49,449 nt of DNA from an uncultured Lachnospiraceae bacterium (lineage in GTDB: Bacteria > Bacillota > Clostridia > Lachnospirales > Lachnospiraceae), in assembly GCA_902777355.1 (NCBI GenBank), contig CACYTU010000038.1, positions 1 to 49,449 of the forward strand. The letters run 5' to 3'. Below, piece by piece: positions 25,123 through 33,223 of the stretch (positions within the stretch are counted from its first letter, which is position 1; every line of letters begins with the position of its first letter). Made by a program: the position numbers and the translations under genes. The notes under the pieces are model-generated. The model saw nothing but the letters and a program-made list of their open reading frames with translations, made no database searches and was not told where the DNA came from.

Positions 25123-25596
25123 ATGAAAAAGATTCAGTTAAATAATGAACTGACACTGACATATCCGGAAGGATTTCGTGCGATGGGGAAAGAGGAACTC
25201 GAAAAACACCAGTATTTCGGTGAGGCTCCCGCCTGGAGTATTTCGGATTCCGGGAGACATGTGATGATCTCTATAGCCTGGAAGAAAACCAATGGATTCG
25301 TGGCTAAGCTTCTGAACACAAAAGATATCGTCAAAAAAATGGAAGCGGGGATCAGGAACCCCATGCAGCAGTATGGATATCACCTTGAGGAATTCCTCTC
25401 CCTTGAGGCGGGCGGTAAAAATGCCGACGGATATCGCTACTCCTATACGGTACAGGAGACAGGCATGTCCGGAGAGTCTCTCTGCATCAAAAACAAAAAT
25501 ACCTTTTATTACATCCACTGCTATTACCGCACTGAACTGAAAGAGGAGAGCATAGAGCTCTTTGAGAAAATGATCAGAGAGATAGTCTGGAGCTGA
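25123..25596 (+). CDS. small soluble protein of unknown function
   Basis: A 157-residue protein without signal peptide or membrane helix. It begins LTLTYPEGFRAMGKEEL and runs through alternating strands (HVMISIAWKKT, YRYSYTVQETGMSGES, FYYIHCYYRTE) to a final helix ESIELFEKMIREIVWS. This order (strand, YPEGF loop, strands, terminal helix) recalls DcrB/PsbP-like proteins, but I give that only as a fold guess. AAGGAAG precedes ATG 25123. The 3' region holds a family A repeat and a very strong terminator. Confidence 0.75.
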   Translation: MKKIQLNNELTLTYPEGFRAMGKEELEKHQYFGEAPAWSISDSGRHVMISIAWKKTNGFVAKLLNTKDIVKKMEAGIRNPMQQYGYHLEEFLSLEAGGKNADGYRYSYTVQETGMSGESLCIKNKNTFYYIHCYYRTELKEESIELFEKMIREIVWS

Positions 25597-25649
25597 TATT
25601 GTGCAAGGAAGGAATGCAGGCCGTCCAAAAAATGCTGAAATCTCATTGA

Positions 25650-25738
25650 ATAGGGTAGAGGCGGCCGCGCCGCCCTCTACCCCCGACCGGCCCGCGTCCG
25701 CCGCAGGGCGGAAAATACATTACGCGGGCCGTGTCATA
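25650..25738 (+). repeat. family A structured repeat, copy 3
   Basis: Begins ATAGGGTAGAGGCGGC and ends CGGGCCGTGTCATA. Its outer stem is a perfect 9 bp (GGCCCGCGT/ACGCGGGCC in the complementary reading). It lies 54 bases after a stop codon and two bases before a terminator. Confidence 0.92.
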
Positions 25739-25740
25739 AG

Positions 25741-25782
25741 AAAAAGCCGACATGTAAGATGTGACTTACATGTCGGCTTTTT
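25741..25782. terminator. two-way intrinsic terminator with 18-bp stem
   Basis: AAAAAGCCGACATGTAAG (25741-25758) pairs perfectly with 25765-25782 across a 6-base loop, giving a T5 run in both directions. It ends the 25123 transcript. Confidence 0.9.
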
Positions 25783-25888
25783 CTGTGTTGCTGCCTTTCA
25801 GACTGAAAAAGAAAAGGGAACAAAAGAGACATGCCTGTACTATGGATTCCGGCAGGATGACACTCCTGAAAAGGTTCAATGTCGGTTT

Positions 25889-25954
25889 GTTTATCAAAAT
25901 TTGCGTCAACATGTAACATGTGGGCAGACAGCCCACCATTTTAATTTTTGATAA
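25889..25954 (+). other. structured intergenic region with nested hairpins
   Basis: TTTATCAAAATT (from 25889) can pair with AATTTTTGATAAA (ending 25954). Inside it are ACATGTAACATGT and GTGGGC/GCCCAC (25920-25936). It may be a leader RNA for the surface-protein gene or a remnant; nothing else is clear in 25783-26180. Confidence 0.45.
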
Positions 25955-26180
25955 AGATAGAATACTCAAAATGACATTTATGATATCCCCGCGGCAAAGT
26001 CCCCCGCGGCAAAGGCCCTGCGGAACAGCTTCTGTGGGTGAAAGACCGGTCGTGGATCACTTTACCGTCTATGCTGTCAGGCGAAAGTCAGAGCAGAAGA
26101 CGGTGGGCGGCAGCTCATGATACCGGCTTGCTTGATGCAGTCAACAAAGATAGTGAGAATAAGAAGGAGGAAACCAGAAC

Positions 26181-29100
26181 ATGAAAAAAGAAGGACCGGG
26201 AGAGAAAGTAAAAATCAGGTGGAAGCGGTGGACAGCTGCATTGCTGTCTGCGGCACTGCTGGCCTGGGCGATCCCATTCAGTGTCTTCGCGGGTGAGGCA
26301 GGCATTTTTGACGGACAAAATACTGCGGAATCCGATTATGGAGCCAAGGATGAAAGTGTCTATATGGACAAGCCTGTATACGAAGAAGATACAGCCTTTG
26401 AAGAAGACACTGCGTCCGAAGATGACGCGGCATCCGTAGAAGACACAGCGATCGAAGAGAATGCGGCATCCGGAGAAGACATAACAGTCAAAGAGAGTAC
26501 ACCGATTGAAAACGGAACAGAAGATGACGATTCTGTCGATGACGCTGAACAAAGAGGAAATACAGTTGGATCGGGAGTATGCGGAGACGGCCTTACATGG
26601 GCGCTGGATGAGGATGGAAGGCTGTTTATTGACGGAAGCGGTGAGATGTATGATTTCAGCGTCGATTCCGATAATGACAGCGATGGCGACATTCTGCCGC
26701 CCTGGTTTGATTATAGAGAACAAGTGGTAAATGTGCTGATTGGAGAAGGCGCAATATCTGTAGGGAATTACGCTTTTTACGGATGTAATCCGAAAACCAT
26801 CTCTATCCCTGACAGTGTTGTATCAATCAGTGATCTGCCGGGAAGTGTTGAGAGTATTAACTGTGCATGTGATTCTTATGCCCGGAACTGGGCGGAGACC
26901 AATGGTTTTAATGCGGTATTTGAACATACAGCAGCAAACGATATCGGATATGCGGCAACCTGTACGGATACAGGTTTGACGGACGGCAGCCACTGCGCAT
27001 TATGCGGTGAGGTGCTGACGGCCCAGGAGGAGATACCGGCCGGAGGACATGTCTGGCAGGAGAATTACACGGTCGATCAGGAAGCGACAGACTTAGAAGA
27101 CGGAAGGAAATCCATTCACTGCTCCAACTGCGATGCTGTTAAGGATGAGCAGATCATACCTGCCGGCAGCAATTCAACCGGTGAATTGATCACAGAGAAC
27201 CCTGCAGAATCAGCCGAAGAGAATCCTGCAGAATCAACTACAGAGAACCCTGCAGAATCAGCCGAAGAGAACCCTGCAGAATCAGCCGAAGAGAATCCTG
27301 CAGAATCAACCACAGAGAACCCTGCAGAATCAGTCGAAGAGAACCCTGCAGAATCAACCACAGAGAACCCTGCAGAATCAGTCGAAGAGAACCCTGCAGA
27401 ATCAAACGCGGAGAATTCTGCAGAATCGGTCTCGGAGAATCCGGCAGCAGAGGGGGAGAACCTGAATGAGGGGCAGAATCCTGAGGAATCTTCCGGAGAA
27501 GATCCCGCCGAACCCGAAGCAAAGTCCATCGAGCCCACTCTGATTCTGTCCGCGGAGAAGTTTGTCTATAACGGGAAATCACAGAAACCTTCTGTCACGG
27601 TCAAAAACCAGGATGAAATCATTTCCCCTGATCACTATACCGTGACATTTGACAGCGATCCTGTAAACGTCGGGACTTATCACGTGAATGTTCAGATGAC
27701 GGGCGAATACGAGGGAAGCGCTTCAGAGTCTTATTCCATTGTTGCCAAAAAGATCACTCCTGGAGTGACACTTTCAAATACAGCATTCACTTATAACGGG
27801 AAAGAACAGAAACCGACTGTCACCGTGAAGGACGGAACGACAACACTTGACGCATCCGATTATACCGTGACTTATGGATCCGGCAGGAAAAATGTTGGCA
27901 GTTATAATGTCACAGTCAAAATGAAGGGAAACTATTCCGGAACAAAGACCGTGACATTCAAGATCACTGCCAAGAAGATTACTCCCGCAGTGACATTATC
28001 CAAAACTGCATTCACTTACAACGGGAAAGAACAGAAACCGACTGTCACCGTGAAGGACGGAACGACGACACTTGGCACGTCTGATTATACTGTGACTTAT
28101 GGATCCGGCAGAAAAAATGCAGGTACTTATAATGTGCTGGTCAGAATGAAAGGAAATTATTCCGGATCAAGGACCGTGACATATAAGATCACTGCAAAAA
28201 AGATCACTCCCGCAGTGACTTTGTCCAGGACTGCATTCACTTACAACGGGAAAGTCCAGAAACCGACTGTCACTGTGAAGGACGGATCGACTGTCCTCAC
28301 TGCATCCAACTACACTGTGACCTATGGATCCGGCAGGAAAAATGTGGGCATCTATAATGTACTGGTCACAATGAAAGGAAATTATTCCGGGAGCAGGAAA
28401 GTACAATTTGAAATTGTTCCCAAAGGGACAAGTATTTCTTCGCTTAAAGCTGGAAAAAACACTCTGACAGTCAACTGGAATAAACAGGCGGTACAGACTA
28501 CGGGATATCAGATCCAGTATTCCGTGAAATCTGATTTTTCCAAAGCAGCCGCGGTCACTGTTTCAAATAACGGGACTGTTACCAGAAACATAGGCGGTCT
28601 TACAAGAGGCTGTACTTATTACGTGCGTATCAGGACCTACAAAACAGTTGGCGGATCAAACAGGTATTCGTCCTGGTCTTCTAAGAAGACTGCAAAGATC
28701 ACCCTGGGGACGGCATCTGTGTTCGCGAAAACGCCGGTCGTAAAAGTGGCAACTGCAGACAAGCGGTTCACAAATACCGTATCCTGGAATAAACTGAGCG
28801 GTGCCTCCGGATATGAGATTAGTTTTAAAAAAGGCAATGGATCATGGACGGTTCTTAAAAGGGCCAACCAGCTAAAGATAAACCATGATGTCACCCATGG
28901 AGTGTACTATTACTACCGCGTCAGAGCTTATTCCGACAAAAAGGACGGCTCCAGGGTATACGGCGGCTACTCGAATACCGTCAGAAAGATACAATACTAT
29001 TCACCCTCTTTCAGTGTTTTAACATTGGGTAAAACCGACCCGGAAATCAGCTTTTATATGATGTCTGTCACTAACAACGGGAATTATAACCTGGTTTTCT

Positions 29101-29378
29101 ATTCGCGAAATTCCATGATGATCGACAGTGATTATGCAAGTTATAACAGGGATACTTTCCTCATAGACACCGATGATCTTACTGAGAATCACACTTTAAG
29201 GAAGGTGTCATCATTAACGATCGCGCCCGGCGATACGAAAATTCTGATATACTGGGTAAAAGGCGACCCCACGTGGGTGGATTCCAGAACGACTCTTTTT
29301 TATGAATTCAAGTACGACGGGATAGAGTATGCCGGTTATACCAGCCATAACTCAGGGTCACATTATTATAAAAAATAA
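26181..29378 (+). CDS. large secreted protein with octapeptide and Ig-like repeats
   Basis: A 1065-residue exported protein of unknown role. A signal peptide (basic start, then LLSAALLAWAIPFSVFA) probably cleaves after residue 37. An acidic region (40-130) is followed by an LRR/BspA-like segment (about 135-245, TWALDEDGRLFIDGSGEM). Next comes a part with two CxxC pairs, CALCG and CSNC (about 270-325). Residues 335-430 are ENPAESxE octapeptides. Four about 75-residue MBG/Ig-like repeats follow (452-744, FTYNGKEQKPTVTVKDGTT). Two Fn3-like domains (about 748-945) precede a unique C-terminus. No LPXTG, SLH or choline-binding repeat is visible, so attachment is unclear. AAGGAGG precedes ATG 26181. 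Confidence 0.9.
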   Translation: MKKEGPGEKVKIRWKRWTAALLSAALLAWAIPFSVFAGEAGIFDGQNTAESDYGAKDESVYMDKPVYEEDTAFEEDTASEDDAASVEDTAIEENAASGEDITVKESTPIENGTEDDDSVDDAEQRGNTVGSGVCGDGLTWALDEDGRLFIDGSGEMYDFSVDSDNDSDGDILPPWFDYREQVVNVLIGEGAISVGNYAFYGCNPKTISIPDSVVSISDLPGSVESINCACDSYARNWAETNGFNAVFEHTAANDIGYAATCTDTGLTDGSHCALCGEVLTAQEEIPAGGHVWQENYTVDQEATDLEDGRKSIHCSNCDAVKDEQIIPAGSNSTGELITENPAESAEENPAESTTENPAESAEENPAESAEENPAESTTENPAESVEENPAESTTENPAESVEENPAESNAENSAESVSENPAAEGENLNEGQNPEESSGEDPAEPEAKSIEPTLILSAEKFVYNGKSQKPSVTVKNQDEIISPDHYTVTFDSDPVNVGTYHVNVQMTGEYEGSASESYSIVAKKITPGVTLSNTAFTYNGKEQKPTVTVKDGTTTLDASDYTVTYGSGRKNVGSYNVTVKMKGNYSGTKTVTFKITAKKITPAVTLSKTAFTYNGKEQKPTVTVKDGTTTLGTSDYTVTYGSGRKNAGTYNVLVRMKGNYSGSRTVTYKITAKKITPAVTLSRTAFTYNGKVQKPTVTVKDGSTVLTASNYTVTYGSGRKNVGIYNVLVTMKGNYSGSRKVQFEIVPKGTSISSLKAGKNTLTVNWNKQAVQTTGYQIQYSVKSDFSKAAAVTVSNNGTVTRNIGGLTRGCTYYVRIRTYKTVGGSNRYSSWSSKKTAKITLGTASVFAKTPVVKVATADKRFTNTVSWNKLSGASGYEISFKKGNGSWTVLKRANQLKINHDVTHGVYYYYRVRAYSDKKDGSRVYGGYSNTVRKIQYYSPSFSVLTLGKTDPEISFYMMSVTNNGNYNLVFYSRNSMMIDSDYASYNRDTFLIDTDDLTENHTLRKVSSLTIAPGDTKILIYWVKGDPTWVDSRTTLFYEFKYDGIEYAGYTSHNSGSHYYKK
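27196..27430 (+). repeat. 24-base in-frame repeat array encoding ENPAES octapeptides
   Basis: About ten units containing GAGAACCCTGCAGAATCA, alternating A/T/V codons after AES. It forms a stalk-like acidic linker in the secreted protein. Confidence 0.92.
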
Positions 29379-29567
29379 GCGGAAGCCATTTTATAGAAGG
29401 GGAGTGCCCGCGGCAGAATATTCTGCTGTCGGGCTATGCGGGCCGTGTTCGCTGAAAGACGGAAAATGATATTCAGCTGCACTGTGCGGCCTGTGGCATT
29501 TGCAAGACCTGTGCCATCTGCGGGGCCTGAGCCATTTGCGAAGGCCGCGCCCATAGAGTTTTCAATA

Positions 29568-29657
29568 ATAGGGTAGAGGCGGCCGCGCCGCCCTCTACCC
29601 CTCGACCGGTCCGCGTCCGCCGCAGGGCGGAAAATATATTACGCGGGCCGTGTCATA
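29568..29657 (+). repeat. family A structured repeat, copy 4
   Basis: Same order as copy 3 with a few differences (one C.A mismatch in the outer stem). It lies 190 bases after the secreted-protein stop and two bases before a terminator. Confidence 0.92.
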
Positions 29658-29659
29658 AG

Positions 29660-29702
29660 AAAAACCTCAGATGACCTGACTGGCAGGTCTTCTGAGGTTT
29701 TT
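29660..29702. terminator. two-way terminator between convergent genes
   Basis: AAAAACCTCAG (29660-29670) pairs with CTGAGGTTTTT (29692-29702), with an inner GACCTG/CAGGTC stem. It serves the secreted-protein gene (+) and the Na/Pi cotransporter gene (-). Confidence 0.88.
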
Positions 29703-29734
29703 GGATTTAAAGGAAAAACATTGATATGCCAGTC

Positions 29735-29829
29735 TTGTATCCGCGAGGCTTGTGACCGGCGATAAGCGGATTTTGTATCCGCGAGGCCGGTCCCCGGCGA
29801 TAAGTGGAGCTTGTATCCGCGAGGCTTGT
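29735..29829. repeat. three copies of a 38-base unit behind the cotransporter gene
   Basis: TTGTATCCGCGAGGC recurs at about 38-base steps, with CCGGCGATAAG between copies. It sits between the cotransporter stop codon and the terminator. Confidence 0.8.
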
Positions 29830-29869
29830 CCTTTGTTCCCGGCGGTACGATGGTCTGATGGTCTTGAAC

Positions 29870-31525
29870 TCAGACCAGATAACCGGACATGGTGGACTCG
29901 GCCAGCAGGCGGCTGTCTTCGTCGTGCCCGACCTCTGCGATGCTGGACAGGTGGTTGGCGATTCGGTTGATGGAATTGATGGCCTCGATAAAAGTCAGAC
30001 CCTGTTCAAATGTACATTCGCCTTCGTGGACACGTTTCATGTGTCCGGCTTCCGCGATGTTTGCGTCACGCACGATGTCGGTCTCCTTGCTGCGGATATC
30101 CCGGTACATATCCTCTGTCAGGGTACGGTCCAGGAAATGGGGCATGACTTCATCCAGAAGACGGGAGCACTCGTCGGCGATGTGTATCAATTCATTAATG
30201 GCCTGTTCCGAATAGCTGATTTTAGCATCGACATTCTTCTCATTCTGCACCCAGATCTTCACGCAATGGTCACCGATCTGTTCCAGATCGTTGATGGCCT
30301 GGAAGCAGGAACCCATATAGTGGGCGACGTTGTAGGGGAGACGGCGGTTGTTGGCCTGCATCAGATAGCCGGAGATCTCTCCTGTCAGGTAATCGAGCAC
30401 TTCTTCGTTGTCACGGATTTTGCCGTCGGAACTCAGATCTCCGTTAGCCAGTCCATCGATAGCGAGCTGGAAACTGGTGCGGATCAGGTCGACCATGCGG
30501 CCGATCTCTTTGCTGACCTGGAGGACGGTGACGTTGGGGTTACCGACAAGGTTCTTATCGATATATTCCAGACGGAAGGCGGACTCGTGAGCCTGTTTGG
30601 GAATAAATTTATAAGTCAGCTTAACCACCTGGTTTGTCAGGGGCAGAAGGACCAGAGCGGTGACCAGCTTGAAAAGGATATGGAAGGCGGAAATCTGAAA
30701 GGCGGGAGCGGCAATCACACCTTCAAGGACCTTGGTCAGAGGTGTGATCATGATAAGAGGCATGAAGATGACTGCGCCGATCAGGTTGTAAATCAGATAG
30801 ATGAATGCCGCGCGCTTGGCATTGTTCTTGGCGTTCAGAGCGGACAGAAGGGGAGGCGTGGACGAACCTACGTTGATGCCGCATACCAGGAAGGTCGCGA
30901 ATTGCAGAGGCATCAGTCCCTGCATGGCCAGAGCCTGCAGGATACCGACAGAAGCGGAGGATGACTGGAGGATCGCGCAGAGCAGGACACCGACCAGAAA
31001 GCCCAGAATAGGATTCGTGGCGTTCATGATAAATTTCTGGAAAACGGGAGAATCCTTGAGAGGGGACATCGAAGAGGACATGGTCTTCAGACCCTGGAAC
31101 AGCAGTCCGAAACCAAGAATAACCTGGCCGATGTATTTGGTCCTTTTGCGCTTGGCATAGAGCAGCAGCAGTGCTCCGATGGCGATACAGATCGGAGCCA
31201 GCGCGGAAACATCCAGAGCGATCAGGATCGAAGTGATAGTGGTACCGATGTTGGCACCCATGATGACTCCTGTCGCCTGGGCAAGATCCATGATGCCCGC
31301 GTTGATGAAGCCCATGACCATGACTGTAGTCGCTGATGAGGATTGGATAACGACGGTGACGACCGTACCGATCAGAAATCCCATGATCGGCTTACGGGTC
31401 AGCTTCTCCAGCAGATCCTTCATCTTGGAACCCGCTGCCAGGTTCAGACCTTCTCCCATGTAATGCATGCCGAAAAGGAATGCGCCCAGACCGCCTAATA
31501 GCGATATAATACTTCCGATTCCCAT
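29870..31525 (-). CDS. Na+/phosphate cotransporter with PhoU-like tail
   Basis: Sodium-coupled phosphate transporter of the NptA/PNaS family, 551 residues, inner membrane. Two inverted halves each hold the signature QSSSA (QSSSATTVMVMGF near residue 61, QSSSASVGILQAL near 187). About eight or nine membrane segments end near residue 300. The remaining 250 residues are helical and PhoU-like (YMGSCFQAINDLEQIGDHCVKI, INRIANHLSSIAEVGHDED), common in bacterial members. AAAGGGAG precedes ATG 31525. A set of 11-base-spaced TTAACA-like hexamers upstream points to control by PhoP/PhoB. Some family members export phosphate, so direction is not certain. Confidence 0.93.
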   Translation of the reverse strand: MGIGSIISLLGGLGAFLFGMHYMGEGLNLAAGSKMKDLLEKLTRKPIMGFLIGTVVTVVIQSSSATTVMVMGFINAGIMDLAQATGVIMGANIGTTITSILIALDVSALAPICIAIGALLLLYAKRKRTKYIGQVILGFGLLFQGLKTMSSSMSPLKDSPVFQKFIMNATNPILGFLVGVLLCAILQSSSASVGILQALAMQGLMPLQFATFLVCGINVGSSTPPLLSALNAKNNAKRAAFIYLIYNLIGAVIFMPLIMITPLTKVLEGVIAAPAFQISAFHILFKLVTALVLLPLTNQVVKLTYKFIPKQAHESAFRLEYIDKNLVGNPNVTVLQVSKEIGRMVDLIRTSFQLAIDGLANGDLSSDGKIRDNEEVLDYLTGEISGYLMQANNRRLPYNVAHYMGSCFQAINDLEQIGDHCVKIWVQNEKNVDAKISYSEQAINELIHIADECSRLLDEVMPHFLDRTLTEDMYRDIRSKETDIVRDANIAEAGHMKRVHEGECTFEQGLTFIEAINSINRIANHLSSIAEVGHDEDSRLLAESTMSGYLV

Positions 31526-31647
31526 AGTGATACTCCCTTTACAGTGATTAGAGATGTTTTCGTGACAATGATTTGTGTGTATAAATACATGGGGGATCTG
31601 GAAACAAAGTCCCGGAGTGAACCCGCAGGTGTTCGCAAATTTCTGCT

Positions 31648-31680
31648 ATTTTATATCACACATCTCTAATGATAACGCAA
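31648..31680 (-). promoter_or_regulatory. candidate promoter of the cotransporter gene
   Basis: On the - strand TTGCGT (31680-31675) and TATAAA (31655-31650) with a long 19-base spacer, as often seen at activator-dependent promoters. It lies about 15 bases downstream of the Pho-box-like repeats. Confidence 0.4.
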
Positions 31681-31694
31681 ATGATGCCGTGTGT

Positions 31695-31733
31695 AAGCAA
31701 GAAACTGCAAATTAAAAGTTAAGTTTATGTTAA
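31695..31733 (-). promoter_or_regulatory. candidate Pho box: four hexamers at exact 11-base spacing
   Basis: Reading the - strand: TTAACA, TTAACT, TTTGCA, TTGCTT, each followed by 5 bases. It lies about 170-210 bases upstream of the phosphate transporter start. PhoP of Bacillus binds TTHAYA direct repeats with about 11-base period. Confidence 0.55.
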
Positions 31734-31783
31734 TTCATATCAAATCGTTCATCGATTGACCCTAAAGAGAAAATCAGGCGTGC

Positions 31784-31892
31784 GCCCCGGGTATCAAAGC
31801 AACAGTGAAGGTCTGTTTTTGACCATCATCGCAGAGAAAGGGCCGACATGCCCACCGGAGATCAAACGAACAGCGAGGGCCTGTTTTTGCCA
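31784..31892. repeat. duplication of the PHP gene's 3' end
   Basis: 31784-31822 repeats 31846-31884 imperfectly; shared blocks are ATCAAA, AACAG and CTGTTTTTG. The inner copy contains the last codons and stop of the PHP gene, the outer copy is noncoding. Confidence 0.7.
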
Positions 31893-33097
31893 AGGATTGC
31901 CTGTAATAGTCTATTGTGTTCGAAGTATTCCAAGGTGATGCCGCATTCGCCGATATTTCTTGCCTTTTCCTTTTTGACGCCTTTTTTGAAATCGGCGTGA
32001 TAATCCGATCCTCCGGAGATGATGGCGACGCGTTCCGCATAGCGCTCCAGCACTTCCCGCTCGATCTGTTCCGGCGTCAGGTCTCCACCGTAACTTGTCT
32101 TTGAGTAGGGATAGCAGGCCTCGATGCCGTCCAGTCCGGCTTCGATCAGGCGGTCAATGTAGGCTGCGCGGCCCATGGTTCCATCCGGAAGCCGGACGGG
32201 TTCATTGACCAGGTAGGGATGGGCCATGATTGCGACGCCTCCGCAGCGGTGAACCTGGCGGATCACTTCCACGGGATCCGGCTTTTCCCTCAGAATCTGG
32301 TATGCGGGGGTGTTTTTGACCATGAGTTTGGCGGCGCTCCAGTCCTTTTGATAGCCTTTGCGCGCGATCAGCTCAAAGATCATCTTTTTCTGGACCTGGT
32401 CCTCAGCGACAGGACTGCCGCTGTTTTCCAGGACTTCTTCCCAGGTCATTTCCATTCCGTCCGCAGACAGACGCCTGACCAGCTCCCTGTAACTACCGAC
32501 CTTTGATTCCACGACTGATTTTTCCAATGCGTCGAACCAGGGATCCGTCCAGTCACAGCCCAGGCAGACTATGTGGCAGTCTTCGGCTGTGGTCTCACAG
32601 GAAATCTCGATACCGCGCAGAAGGCGCAGTCCTCTGGACCAGGCGTAGTCGACTGCATCCACACAGGAAGAGCCAGCCTCTGTGAAAGAACCGGATTCTC
32701 CGTCGGTCTCTGAAAAAGACTCAGATCTTCTGGAATCCTTTGAAAAAGACTCAGGTCCGGGGGCGGCTTTAAAAAAAGACTCAGGTCCGGGGGCGGCTTT
32801 AAAAAAAGATTCAGGTCCGGGGGCGGATTTTGAAAAAGGCTCAGGTTTTCCGGCGGCTCCTTCATCGCTTTTTCCCGGGGCTTTTCCTGAATTACAGATT
32901 CGAATTTCTCTGGGAGGCCGGATATCGTGGTCAGTGACAGCAAGGACTTTCATGCCAAGCCCTGCTGCGCGGTCAATGAGCTCCTGAGGAGTATCCGCAC
33001 CATCGGATCTTGTGGTATGGCAGTGAAGGTCTACCGGATAATTCGGCAGATAAGCGGCTGTATCTGAGGCGGGAGAGTGAAAAATATTTGCATTCAT
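31862..33097 (-). CDS. PHP-domain metal-dependent phosphoesterase with a repeat insertion
   Basis: A 411-residue cytosolic PHP hydrolase, probably a phosphatase for nucleotides such as 3',5'-bisphosphates. Metal-binding motifs: DLHCHTTRSDG (23-33), VTDHD (54-58), GIEISCE, AHPYL and the final SGGSDYHAD. Between TDHDIRPPREI and DAVDYAWSRG lies an insertion of about 80 residues (70-150) with about four copies of PGPESFFKAA, a 30-base DNA repeat at 32700-32870. The core motifs on both sides are intact, so the loop is probably tolerated. GGAGG lies 14 bases before ATG 33097, with a nearer CAGGT. Aldolase gene upstream on the same strand, 126 bases away. Confidence 0.92.
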   Translation of the reverse strand: MNANIFHSPASDTAAYLPNYPVDLHCHTTRSDGADTPQELIDRAAGLGMKVLAVTDHDIRPPREIRICNSGKAPGKSDEGAAGKPEPFSKSAPGPESFFKAAPGPESFFKAAPGPESFSKDSRRSESFSETDGESGSFTEAGSSCVDAVDYAWSRGLRLLRGIEISCETTAEDCHIVCLGCDWTDPWFDALEKSVVESKVGSYRELVRRLSADGMEMTWEEVLENSGSPVAEDQVQKKMIFELIARKGYQKDWSAAKLMVKNTPAYQILREKPDPVEVIRQVHRCGGVAIMAHPYLVNEPVRLPDGTMGRAAYIDRLIEAGLDGIEACYPYSKTSYGGDLTPEQIEREVLERYAERVAIISGGSDYHADFKKGVKKEKARNIGECGITLEYFEHNRLLQAILGKNRPSLFV

Positions 33098-33223
33098 ACC
33101 TGCGGCTTTGACCTCCTGTTCACAAACATGTATGAAGAAACTGCGCGCTGCTGCGCTCTTGCGGGCTCACAGCAGTGTGTGAAGGGATAAATCTGCATTT
33201 ACAGCGTCATGAAGCCATAGAGC

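Noticed and set aside
29804-30964. + strand open frame of 386 codons opposite the phosphate cotransporter
   Set aside because: Antisense to a clear NptA-family gene and without domain features.
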